From positions 98,501-162,500 of the forward strand of contig NW_026570381.1 in assembly GCF_019649055.1 (NCBI RefSeq): a stretch of 64,000 nt of DNA, read 5' to 3'. Of the stretch, positions 47,792-57,975 are shown in pieces. The stretch's first letter is position 1; each line of letters opens with the position of its first letter. The notes under the pieces are model-generated. The model had not been told where the DNA came from. It searched no databases and saw only the letters and a list, made by a program, of their open reading frames with translations. The position numbers were made by a program, and so were the translations under genes. The DNA is from Paramacrobiotus metropolitanus. Its lineage: Eukaryota > Tardigrada > Eutardigrada > Parachela > Macrobiotidae.

Positions 47792-48770
47792 ATGAGTACG
47801 AGCAGATTCACAGCCAGACTCTTTGTCTATATATGGTCAACATGCACGTTTTTATTGCTGCTGCAAATACCCTCGGTCTGTCTGTCGCAACCTCAACAGT
47901 CAAAGACGAGGCCGGATTGTAAGAGCTCCTTAAGACGTGCCGCTTATTATGCGTATATTAACAAACGGTATTTCATGATAATAAACGCCTGTTTTGTAAT
48001 TCACGTCAGTCTTGTAATTATTATGTATACTTGAACTTCGTACTCTTACATAATTATGTCTTTCGAAATAGTATTCAATAACTTGTTTAATTGTTATGTA
48101 TACTTGTAATTGTTATGTATACTTGTAATTGTTATGTATACTTGTAATTGTTATGTATACTTGAACTTCGTACTCTTACATATTATGTCTTTTGAAATAG
48201 TATTCAATGATTTGTTTAATTCGTATTACAACCACGAAAAATATTTATAAAGGTCTTCATTGCTTATTATACGCAGTTCCTTAACATGTTATTGATGCAT
48301 CCTGTAACTACTTGGCTCGCCTGATAGTGAACGACATGATCGATGAAGCGATGCTCAACAATCGCGTGGGCGACCTCATCACTTTGACGCAACTGCCCGT
48401 GAGCCAAGAAGTGTTGGACAGCGTGATGGTACGACCGCGACTCGGAGAGGACGCGACGTTCACCTGCACTGTACCCGACGGAATCGACTGGCACGATGTC
48501 TCCTGGTTGCACGCGGATCGCATCATCTTCGAGGCAGGGCGACCGCTGCCGGTGGAGGACCCAGGAGAAGTCTACCATTTCAGCCGCGTGGACAACACCC
48601 TCTTTCTCGTCGTCCAAAAAGTCACTCTGCGCTCCTCAGGTGCCCTGAAGTGCATCGTTGCCCCATCCGGCCCCGCCGACACGTCCCAGAGCCGTGTCCT
48701 GCAGCGTTTCCTGCTGGTGCCCTGGATCACGCGTGCTAGCGAAGTCTTTGCCCAGCCCAACGAATACTGA
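47792..48770 (+). CDS. secreted protein with one Ig-like domain
   Basis: Exon 1 is 47792-47918 and exon 2 is 48328-48770, joined by GATT|GTAAGA and CTGATAG|TG in phase 1, giving 189 residues. Exon 1 is a signal peptide with core CTFLLLLQIPSVCLS. Exon 2 carries one Ig-like domain with ATFTC, DVSWLH and ALKC supplying the two cysteines and the core tryptophan. The C-terminus FLLVPWITRASEVFAQP aligns with the inter-domain linker of the two-Ig protein at 36 kb, as if the second domain had been lost or never gained. The intron holds a tandem repeat. A decayed copy of exon 2 lies at 40665-41035. The role is unknown. Confidence 0.75.
48027..48230. repeat. tandem repeat and local duplication inside an intron
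   Basis: Four copies of the 19-bp unit TAATTGTTATGTATACTTG lie at 48089-48163. They are flanked by two near-identical stretches beginning ATACTTGAACTTCGTACTC at about 48027 and 48158. Unequal exchange is the likely origin. Confidence 0.85.
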
Positions 48771-49879
48771 CGACAATTTTGTTGCGATTTTTAGTTTTTA
48801 TTAGTCACTAACGTAATTTTCACAAACCGTCGCTGTCACGAACCATAAATGATGTGCTGGAGTGCACATTTTTGGTATGAAGGCAAAATATATATATCTA
48901 CCCGTCAATGTACCGTTATGTACCCGTTATGTACCGTTGTTGTTTCTGTACCTTCCCGTTTAGGCTGCATGACTCACATGTTACTATACAACTTTATTTT
49001 CCTGGTTGTCAGTATTGAACAGTCGTTGAACTTGAACGGTACATGGTTTTTTTTCTCCCTGGAAGCGTTTTATAAGCGATTCCATTTAAGATGCTTTAAG
49101 AGCATCGTTTTAGTATGGTATCACCAGTTGGCCCAAAGGGTGCATACAAGTAAGCATCTATTTCCAGAAGACCTCGTCGTCGCGCAGTCCAGCAACCGAG
49201 AAAAACAATGCTGTCAATCGCACCTTGTTAAAAACTACCTGAGTGCCATCTATTGCAGTGAGTGATACCAGCTCTGTCATTCGAACGCCAGACGTTGCAT
49301 GCTAATTCTGTAACGAGTAACTGCAGTGTGGATTTTGTGAAATTCTTCCTCTCTATCAACTGATTTACATTTTGTAAATGCGCAGCTACCCCTACATCAA
49401 CAAATTAGTAGAGCTTATTAACTGTCTGCATGCTGTGATGAAGTACTGTTACTACTGTATACGCAGCTTGCATGCATATGTACTTACGCAGCGTGACATA
49501 ATATTACATATTTACATTAGTACGATGTTCAGCAGTATTACTTTCTTTATTTCACAAATCATGGTAACATCACAGATCATAAGCAGTTAATCATAGTAAC
49601 AAAATTTCATTTAATGCTGCCGCTCTTTCCGTTATTCCGAGCACGGAAACGGTGTCGCCCCGCTGAAGTTCGATAGTTAGTCACTACCTTATCCGTATTA
49701 ACTTGGAAGTTTCGCTGACATTTTGTTTTTATGATGTTGTCATTTCTCTGTATAGCTACTGTATTTGGTAGTCTTCTGAGAAGTGCACCGGTACATGATT
49801 TCCCAACGTGCATTCACCTTCACGCGCCGTGATACAAATTCTGCATCAGCTGCTGATATTTTGCAGTGAAAATAATTAC
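48771..49879. other. intergenic, no gene supported
   Basis: The first about 90 bp are the 3' flank shared with the broken Ig copy at 40.9-41.0 kb. Beyond that only short frames occur. Confidence 0.45.
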
Positions 49880-50060
49880 AAGCTGCTGTGAGAATCGTTT
49901 TGACGCGAAACATTCGGATGAAGAATAATGAATGAATTATAATTCCAAAATGTTAAATTCAAACCGGCGTACCAAATGTCTTATCATGCACCGCCCTTGG
50001 GATTGCGCATAAAAATGCACATAAATATAATGCGCACAAATATGAGTGCGAATATCGATT
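49880..50060. repeat. half copy of the foldback element
   Basis: GTACCAAATGTCTTATCATG, GGGATTGCGCATAAAAATGC and an upstream TTGACGCGAAACATTCGG match the inner arm of the 37.8-kb foldback (GTACCAAAAGTCTCATTATGG, GCGCGTAAATGTACATAA). The second arm is not evident. Confidence 0.5.
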
Positions 50061-50704
50061 TTACTACGAACAGTTTACTAATATTTTTTTTTTATTTTCT
50101 AACCTGTTGCACCATTAAATGTCGGGAAACGTCATTGCCCAAATGAAATATCAAATGTACAGCATCTGCTCAGGAGGTGAAAATAATGGCACTGGCAGTT
50201 TGCGTCGTACAGGACGAAGTCTGTATGGACGAAGTACGTAAAGTCTGTAAAGTCGTAAAGTCTGTATGGACGAAGTACTGCTCTGAGACAGAAAATTGAA
50301 CCCACAGCACTCATTGGAAGTTATGAAATCTTTCCAGAGAGGATAGGAAACTGGTAAAGGTAAATTTACCAATAAGTCACAACGCAATCATCTGAATTAT
50401 GAATGTCTACGATATCGTCGCTGCTGATTTCATTCGCCCTTATCTTCATTGCAACTGCCGGTCTTTTGCTTTCATATCATAGAACTATGTTGCAAGCCTG
50501 TCATACATTTACCCACTGATGCAGTGCCTGTCAGCATTCCATTTTTATGCGTAATGCAGACGGGACCCGACAGCAGTTTCCGTTTTATACGAGTATATTA
50601 TATTTTTACTGCTTCCTGGAATGAAAACACAACAGTCGAATTTGTTTAGGGTTGTGATGTTTATAAATTACGGTCGAAGTCGTAATTGATTGCCACTAGA
50701 TCTA
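50061..50704. other. intergenic, no gene supported
   Basis: TCTGTATGGACGAAGTAC occurs twice at 50218-50276 with AAAGTCTGTAAAGTC between, a small local duplication. There is no gene, and no clear promoter motif for the Rab gene. Confidence 0.45.
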
Positions 50705-51469
50705 ATGGCTGGTGTGCACAACGAGCGACCTGCTTAAAAAGTGGTGGTAATCGGTAAGCTCGACATTAATGTTTATATGTCAATGCTTCAATATGGAAAG
50801 CCCCGCGTGCGGCACCGATTTTCAGGAACCCGCAACGTTCGCCCGAGTCAGTAGGGGCGAAGTTCGCTCCTAAATCCTAATCATGTACCGCCTGACTTTG
50901 CAGGCCAAATGGGCGTCGGCAAGACGTGCATCACGCTCCGATTCGTCACTGACGAATTCAGCACGGTAGGAACGACGATGGGCGTGGCGTTTCTCAGCCA
51001 GTCCGTCTTGATCGGGCACACTCCGGTCAAACTGGAGATTTGGGACACTGCCGGCCAGGAGCGTTTCAACGCCTTCGTTCCGCTGTACTACCGCTCCGCG
51101 CGGGCCGCCATCATCGTCTACGACATAACGGATCGCGAATCTTTCGAGAAAGCTGCCGATTGGGTGCGGAAAGTGCAGGAAGAATCGGGCGATGGGATCT
51201 GCATGACACTCGTCGGGAATAAGACCGATCTGGAGGAACTGCGGGTGGTATCTTCAGAAGAAGGCCACACACTGGCGGAGTCCTTTGCAGTTAACTTCAC
51301 AGAGACTTCGGCCAAAAGCGGGCAGAGTGTGTCGGAGCTGTTTGTGGAGATGGCGAGGCGGCTTGTTGACGAAGATCGACAGCGGGAGACAAAGCGCGGG
51401 AAATCTTTGTCGTTGAATGGCGACAGTTCTGCGATAGGAAAAGGTGTTTGTTGTTCTTACTTTTCTTAG
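50705..51469 (+). CDS. Rab5-like small GTPase, in-frame stop near start
   Basis: Exon 1 is 50705-50753 and exon 2 is 50904-51469, joined by ATCG|GTAAGC and TTTGCAG|GC in phase 1 to read KVVVIGQMGVGKTC. Exon 2 has all G motifs: GxxxxGKT, WDTAGQERF, GNKTDL and ETSAK. YRSARAAIIVYDI and the overall pattern favour the Rab5/Rab22 group, which controls early endosome traffic. Odd points: codon 11 from the ATG at 50705 is TAA (50735-50737). The only other route I see is an acceptor at AAAAAG|TG (50740) with an unseen upstream exon. The C-terminus is CCSYFS, two residues longer than the Rab5-type CCSN, so prenylation is doubtful. The core frame is clean, so any loss of function is recent, or the first exon is misassigned. 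Confidence 0.75.
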
Positions 51470-51904
51470 TTATCGCTCAACGCTTGCCGTATTCTTGCAA
51501 AATTCTGGAATATAATTTATGTAGCTGTTGGATTAAATAGTTCTCTTGCCTTTTAGATTTGTATCAAAACAAGGAAGAAGTAGCAAGCTTTTATAAGTTT
51601 GATAAACAACAAATATTATGTTTTGACAAGTGGATGAAAAGGTAGCAAATCAATTACTGACTTCCGTTTTGCTGCCGGCATGCTGCTGATTAACACAACC
51701 TGCTGACCGACATATTACTGACCGAAAATTCGCTTTTCTACACTTTTGGTGCCCGACGTTTTGCGGAAACTATTTTGTTGGTTGACAACCTGCTAATCGG
51801 CCAGGCTCTAGAATATCTTAAATTTAATGAGTGCTTTTTTGGGATTTTTAGGTTTATTTGTTTTTTATTACGACTCGCTGTTGCTTTTTGCTTCTCAGTT
51901 TTCT
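51470..51904. other. intergenic, no gene supported
   Basis: Rab 3' flank. Repeated CTGCTGACCGAC/TACTGACCGAAAA and CCTGCTAATCGG motifs at about 51700-51800 hint at a worn repeat. Confidence 0.4.
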
Positions 51905-52055
51905 AGCGCTGATCATGTTTCCTTAGGTTTTCTTTGATTTTCTTGGGTTTTCTTAGGTTTTCTTGAGTTTTTTAGGTTTTGCGTTTTTTTAGGTTTCTTA
52001 CTTTGGGTTTTTAGGTTATTCTTAGTTTTCTTAGGTTTTCGTAGGTTTCTTTGGC
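51905..52055. repeat. degenerate TTTTCTTAGG tandem tract
   Basis: About a dozen imperfect copies of the decamer TTTTCTTAGG/TTTTCTTGGG run in one direction. The unit contains the TTAGG telomere pentamer of arthropods, but spacing and degeneracy argue for a simple T/G-rich repeat. Confidence 0.7.
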
Positions 52056-52821
52056 CTTCGGGAGTCGTTTTGTTGGTCATCGAAATGCCGCCAGTAAAGT
52101 GTGAATTTTCGGCAACGGCAGCAAAGTGTCAATTTTCTCCGAAAGGTCGTTCAGCAAGCTGTCGATCATCAAGTTGCCGCTACAGCAGATTGTCGGCTAA
52201 ACATTTTGTCAATCAGCAAAAAGTTTTCAGCAAGTTGTTGGTCAGCAAGATGGCGGAGAAGCAAATTGTCGGTGTGCCCACGCTTTCATTTTTTAATGAA
52301 ATCGTGTTTAGGCGTTCTCAGGTTTATTACTATTTATTTTCATTTTAGGAGTACTTGTACTCTGTATATAAAGTGTTTATGTACATCCAAAATCTGGGTG
52401 ACATTCTTATTATATTTCGTATGGCTATTTTCTAGAAAGTACGTTATGCACTGCCGCTGCAAGCCGGCTAAAGTATTATCTTGGGCCATCTTCTTCTTTC
52501 ATCATATGGAAAAGCGACCAACAGCATACCAATCGTTCCGGTTTTAATGTGTCACGTTTCTAATTGCGAGAATTATACGCACATACTGTGCAATTTTTGC
52601 CGCGCACTTTCCATTATCAGCGGATAATCAGATTGCAAGACCCCGATAGCATACTGTGCCCACGTGCGGGGACAATCGCAATGCACTGGCGGCAGTAACA
52701 TGCTGGCTTATGCAGTGCCAGTTTAAAAGCGTTTTCTGTAGCCGCAGAAAATTCCAAAGCGAAGAAGTTTACGTTTAGCTGTCTGTTACCGTTTCCGCAC
52801 GCGCGACTAGATTCCACCGCG
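52056..52821. other. intergenic, no gene supported
   Basis: GGTCAGCAAGATGG/TTCAGCAAGTTG-like motifs recur at about 52145-52255. Otherwise there are short frames only. This is the 5' flank of the astacin gene. Confidence 0.4.
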
Positions 52822-55336
52822 ATGATGTGTCCGCGCATGCTGGTTTACGGATTGCTATTATTGGCTGTGAATATGCGGAATAGAGGCGCACTTTCCCGAG
52901 GCAAGAAATTCTCGTTCTGATAGCGCAGGATCATACGGATGTGTACATAGTTCATAAGAACTTTGTTGGACTAATAATCGACATCTTGTAGTGGCTCCAG
53001 CCAGTTCCGAAGAAGACTTCGACGAGGATTTTTACACGGTTGCGGAAGGTGACATAATAAAAATAATCTCCAGAAAGGACGACCACCAAGCCGGGGTGCG
53101 TGAACTTGTGTGTAAAATGATTACTTGACATATTTGCCTTCTCAAGGCAAATTTGATTCGACAGAAAGACTTCATGTTTGTTAAAGCAGTTTTAATAACC
53201 GAGAAGTCTTTGTTACGAGCCAAAATTGTCTGGGGATTGATGAGAACAGCTATCACACGGTATCATTATACACAGCTATCTCTTCCTGGTAATTGTACAG
53301 AAGTCCAGCTAAATTGCTTACTGCTAAAACCGCGAAAACCGCTAAACCGTTTTTCCGTAATTTATTCTGTAAATACTTGTATTAAAAGTTAATAAATAAA
53401 GCGTTTGCTTTTATAATGAACGTGCACAAACAGGCTTGATCTGTCTTGCATTATTATAATTTATTTATAGCTGATGGGAAATGCTTGGACGGCCGACAAG
53501 TACCGGTGGCCGAATGGGACGGTGTTTTATTATCTCAGCAGAGGAATGAGTAAGCATACCTGTTTTTTACTATTGCGTGCCGGGGCCACAGCAAAGACAA
53601 AATTTTCAACCAGCCTCGACCATGAGAAACCGTGTTCGGGAAGCCATGCTGAACATCACGATCGAAACGAACAACTGCATTACATTCCAGAGTAGCATTA
53701 ACGAAACAGCATATGTCCGAATCGCCCTTGAAAGGCGTAAAGGGTACGTACAACTTCTCGCTTTTTGAAGCCAAATGGGCCCCACGTTGGGGCTGTAAAT
53801 TCTGGCATGGGAGTGACCTTATGCATTAGGTGTTCGGCGGAGGTGGGTCGAATAAGACGCCGGCAAAAAATGCAGCTGGATTCCGACTGTCAAGTCCATG
53901 ATATCGTCCATGAACTACTTCATGTGTTGGGATTCTTCCACGAACATACCCGACCCGATCGGGATAATTACGTGTTCGTCAATAGGAGCAATATTTACGG
54001 TAAGCTCTGCGCTCAGAATTGGCCGTTCTATTACCTGCTGTAACAAAAGGCTGAGATTAAGCCTTCATACAGATTCATCGCTCCAAAATTATGATAAGCG
54101 ACCAGAGAACCAGACCACCCAATTAAATTTACCGTACGATTTCGCGTCGATTATGCACTATCCACCAATGGATTATGGAGCAGCCATCAACAAAGAAGAA
54201 CCGGTAATGCGCAGCGTCGATCCTAATATCCAGTTGACAACCAACCGAAGGCTCAGTAAACTGGACATCCTAAAGATTCTGCGCCACTATAAATGCGAAA
54301 ATCGCGGTAAATTATTTTCTTGCTTTTCCGTGCTTTTATAAGCGTTTTGAAGTTTTTTTAAACTCCGGTTTATCTTAATACGTAACGGAAGCTTAATTAA
54401 TTTTATTACTGACACGCTGTTATAATATACTGCTGCTTATAATGTACTGCTGCTTGTTACTCGCGATTAATTTCTGTAGATACCGACATTTGCACCATCA
54501 CCGCGGGTGGCTGCTCAATTTACCACAACAAAGTGATCATACAAGACGCACCCGGCACACGCTATCGTCTCTGGCTCAACAAATTTTCTGGTTTGCGGGA
54601 CTGCCACAAATCCGCCCCAAACCGAGTGTCCGTGTTCTGTCAGAATAACGCAACTCCGCTAGACGCGTCGACTATCGCCGGCATCCTCCGAAATCGCCTT
54701 GAAGTGACCAATTACACCCTTTTCGTCCTCGATGCGGTGCTGAAACAGAACGCTCAGTTTGTAATGATCAAGGAGAAAGTAGTCGGGTTCTGGATTTCCA
54801 CATGCAAAACCGATTCCGCAACATCTCGTTTGATGCACAACAGCTTTCCTAATTTAATCGAGTTTGGTGTACATAACTGCAGCGGACAACGAGTATTCAA
54901 GAGAGATTTTGCGGAAACCCGGCTGCTTCGGCGGATAGTGTTTCACGCGACGACGATCGCCTACATTGAGCGTGACACCTTTTCCGAACTGAACGCTCTG
55001 CAGCTTTTGCAGTTGGAAGAATGGTGGCTGCCACGAGAGAACGGTAAAGCACGCGAGACGGAGCTGGTCAGTCACGCGCAACGGCTGCACTGCAGCTGCG
55101 ACCATCAGTGGCTGCGGGACTGGTTTAGAACGAAGCCTGATTTGATCACCGTTAAGAAAGCCGGGAAAGTGTATCCGGGCAGTCGAGAAGTGAAAGTGGG
55201 CGAAATATACTTGTCGATTGACTGTACAAATGTGAAGCTGAGCGTTCATACTTGGGCGAATGGTCACACAACCAGTGCTTCTTACAATCAGGCTAAGAAA
55301 AACTTTGCCTTTAACTGTGCTCCATGCCCAGATTAG
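52822..55336 (+). CDS. secreted astacin metalloprotease with LRR-type C-terminal domain
   Basis: Seven exons: 52822-52900, 52992-53095, 53471-53549, 53614-53743, 53830-53999, 54073-54306 and 54480-55336. All phases agree, giving 550 residues. The signal peptide is MMCPRMLVYGLLLLAVN, followed by an acidic pro-segment. The catalytic domain opens YRWPNGTVFYYLS and has the zinc site HELLHVLGFFH (residues 158-168) followed by E and RPDRDNY. The Met-turn SIMHY is at 213-217. Astacins are zinc endopeptidases that act outside the cell. From about 266 the chain is Cys-rich and LRR-like (ELNALQLLQLEEWW), closing with an LRR-C-terminal cap (HCSCDHQWLRDWF). Intron 1 appears to be GC-AG (CGAG|GCAAGA). Introns are mostly 64-91 bp, with larger ones of 375 and 173 bp. 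Several decayed copies of the LRR part lie elsewhere in the window. Confidence 0.85.
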
Positions 55337-55337
55337 C

Positions 55338-55343
55338 AATAAA
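55338..55343 (+). promoter_or_regulatory. polyadenylation signal of the astacin-LRR gene
   Basis: AATAAA lies one base after the TAG stop codon, so a very short 3' UTR is likely. Confidence 0.55.
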
Positions 55344-55458
55344 TCATCCGCAACGTTTCGGCTGTATTCGGTAAATCGATTGTACCTAGGACTAAGCAAG
55401 AATCTAAAAAAGACTAATGGTGAAAGTCGAATGCATATTATTAAATTAAAGGATATAC

Positions 55459-55589
55459 ATAAATCTTATTATTAGTACAGTAACCTATAGCTGTGCTAAT
55501 TCGCTAAATTAAAGGATAAATTAAAGGATATAAATTAAAGGATATAAATCTTATTATTAGTACAGTAACCTATAGCTGTACTAATTCGC
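55459..55589. repeat. 46-bp direct duplication with ATTAAAGGATATA spacers
   Basis: A 46-bp segment ending TAATTCGC occurs at 55459-55504 and 55544-55589 with one difference (TGTGCTAA versus TGTACTAA). It is separated and preceded by copies of AAATTAAAGGATA. A recent tandem duplication. Confidence 0.9.
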
Positions 55590-55599
55590 ATACTGTCTG

Positions 55600-56225
55600 G
55601 CAACTCCGACTAGTATTTGCATCATCCTGAATCGTTAATTGTCGACAACAAAAGCTGGACCGAACGTTTGTGCTCTTTTTCGAGCTTATTACCTTCGTAT
55701 CTTTAAAATCTTCCTCATGCTTCCACTGAATTCTGTATTGCCACGGCAGTTTTTTGTTTGCTTGGGGTCAGCAAACAAACATATTTTACAAATAAACCAA
55801 CAGACAAGGTGTCAGGAACAAACGGAACGGTGACTGTTCGGAAGCATGCAAAAGCCTAAGAGGAGAAGCTCCGATATCATGTAACAAGCACAGACATTTT
55901 AAACTGAACCCAAATCAAACGTCATTTTCTGAAATTTCGCATTCTTTCATAATTGTCATTTTTGTTAGCTTTATAATGGAAGAATATTGTCACTATTAAG
56001 ACAATGGTCTGTACTACGCTCGGCCTCCCCATAATTCTCAGATTTCACTAAGCAAAGCATTTGTTTTGAAAACTGAATACCGGGTGACGCGAGCCAGCAC
56101 CTTCGAGTGCGGAGTCTAGTCGCCGCACCAATTTTCTGCTGTTTTAGCTTTTTGGTTCTCAGAATTTTCAGGATAACCGCGTGCACTGTCGATTAGGCAC
56201 CAGCTCGACTAATATATCGTAGTTT
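55600..56225. other. intergenic, no gene supported
   Basis: A short frame near 55640-55830 and scattered others lack any domain or splice evidence. Confidence 0.4.
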
Positions 56226-56500
56226 TTCCAACCTAATTGAATTCGGTGTGAATCAGGTTCACAGTATTAAGTTTGGGAGAACCCGACTGCAGCGGACAGC
56301 GGGTAATGGAGAGAGATTTTCCGAATAAACGGTTACTGCATTATTGACGCATTGTGTTCCAGCGCAGCAAAGCACGCAAGAAGCAGCTGGTCAGACATGG
56401 ACGTGCTTTCCAGTGCAGCAGTCATTTATATTCGCAGCTGCAGTTTAGCTCCCACTGTAGCTGTGAGTATCAGTGGTTGCTTGACTAGTCTGGGCGTCAG
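56226..56500 (+). pseudogene. decayed LRR-domain fragment, copy 4, including LRR C-terminal cap
   Basis: The DNA follows 54845-55130 of the astacin gene: CCTAATTGAATTCGGTGTG, CTGCAGCGGACAGCGGGTA, AAAGCACGCAAGAAG and then HCSCEYQWLLD in one frame, ending in a stop. Large deletions separate these blocks. It is the nearest and best-preserved decayed copy, 1 kb downstream of the parent. Confidence 0.75.
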
Positions 56501-57975
56501 CCGTATTCGCTTGGAGCGAAGAAAGACAAGGGTATATGTTCTGGTAGCCGGGGTCAAAAAAAAGCAAGACACCCCTGTCTGTGGACTGTTGTTACCCCCG
56601 CTGACGGATCGCAGCAATGGTCAGAGTACTAGCCTTTCGTACAGTGAAGTCAAAAAACCGTTTGTCTAAAATTTTGTGTTCTGTCCAAACATTTGCATGT
56701 GAACGAGTGGATAATTTAGGTGAGCCGTTACAACATATCTTTGTTGGGTTAATGCGGAAGCAGTCGCCACGTTGCGGCATCCGGGAGCGAACAGGTCGGC
56801 ATGTGCGAAATGTAGGTCTGTGCAGGCGCATTACAACCACGAGTTTTCCTGACGTCTCTTCTATACCCGATTAGCCAAAAACAGTGCCTGCTAGGGTTTG
56901 GTGAAAATTTACCATCTTGATGAACGCGGAGAGTTGACCGCTGAGGCAGAAGGGATGCGATTACATTGTAGGGTATGCAGTATTCACTTGCTCACATTGT
57001 GGTAGCCACACACCAATTTTTGCGCGAAAGGTTTTCCTAGCTTGGGGAATTTCGGTTTTGTAACAGTGAAGAGTATAACGCTTTTATATCTAACCACTTA
57101 TTATATCTTACCAGTTGAAATTGTTCAGAATTGCTACACAATTTGTAACCGTATTTGTCCCTCGGGATATGGACAAAAAACGTCGAATTTTCCATATCTG
57201 TTGGAACATGGAAGGAGGCCTTTGAAAAAAATTCGAGCCCGAAAACAGGTCATCTGCTGTAATCGTAAGTACTCGGCAAGTACAGTCTTCACACAACGTA
57301 CATATGGAGAGCGCATGTACAGCCACTTAGGGCAACCGGTCCAAAATGCCCAGTCACCACCCTTTTTGAGTGTCTTTCTTAAAGTGTTTTTGTGGCGCGC
57401 CGTTTATTAACGGCGCGGTCTCTGTGTTTCCGGCAGTTTGAATGTGAATTCCGTAGTACGATATATGAAGAGTTCTTGCTTTCTATTGCTTGATATTTTG
57501 TATAATAATATCTGTACAAGATATTGTGGCGCCGCCACAGCGTGCGCACATACGGGGCGAGCTGCCACAATAATGTTTCCTGGCTTAATCCAAACTTCAT
57601 TGTGTTATGTGCGAGCATGAGCTGTAATATTTGGTGAAATTCTATCTCCATTCTGAATCGGAATGTGGTACGCAAAATTAGATCTGTAACTGGAGTATGT
57701 TCTTGGTTGAACAGCCGATATTCAGAGGTCGCAGCTGCGATAGCACAGCAAGTGCTGAATACTTGCGTGTGTAAGAAAAAAATCATTTTAATTATGCGAA
57801 GTCCAATAGTGCATTTGCCCTGAACGGCCCGACCGCATGGCGCATACTACTAGTACTCAAAAACTCTGCGCTAAGCTAATTTCCCCAGATTTTTTCGTAT
57901 CACGAATAAACTGACATTAACCGCGCGTTCTTCCTTATTCTTCCCGTCAATCGAGTTTCTGTCTTCGGTTCCACC
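56501..57975. other. intergenic, no gene supported
   Basis: A plus-strand frame at 57042-57410 contains a Cys-bearing stretch (NCYTICNRICPSGYG) but has no splice context. No gene is called. Confidence 0.4.

Noticed and set aside
51905-52055. A true telomere
   Set aside because: The tract is short, degenerate and flanked by ordinary sequence and genes on both sides.
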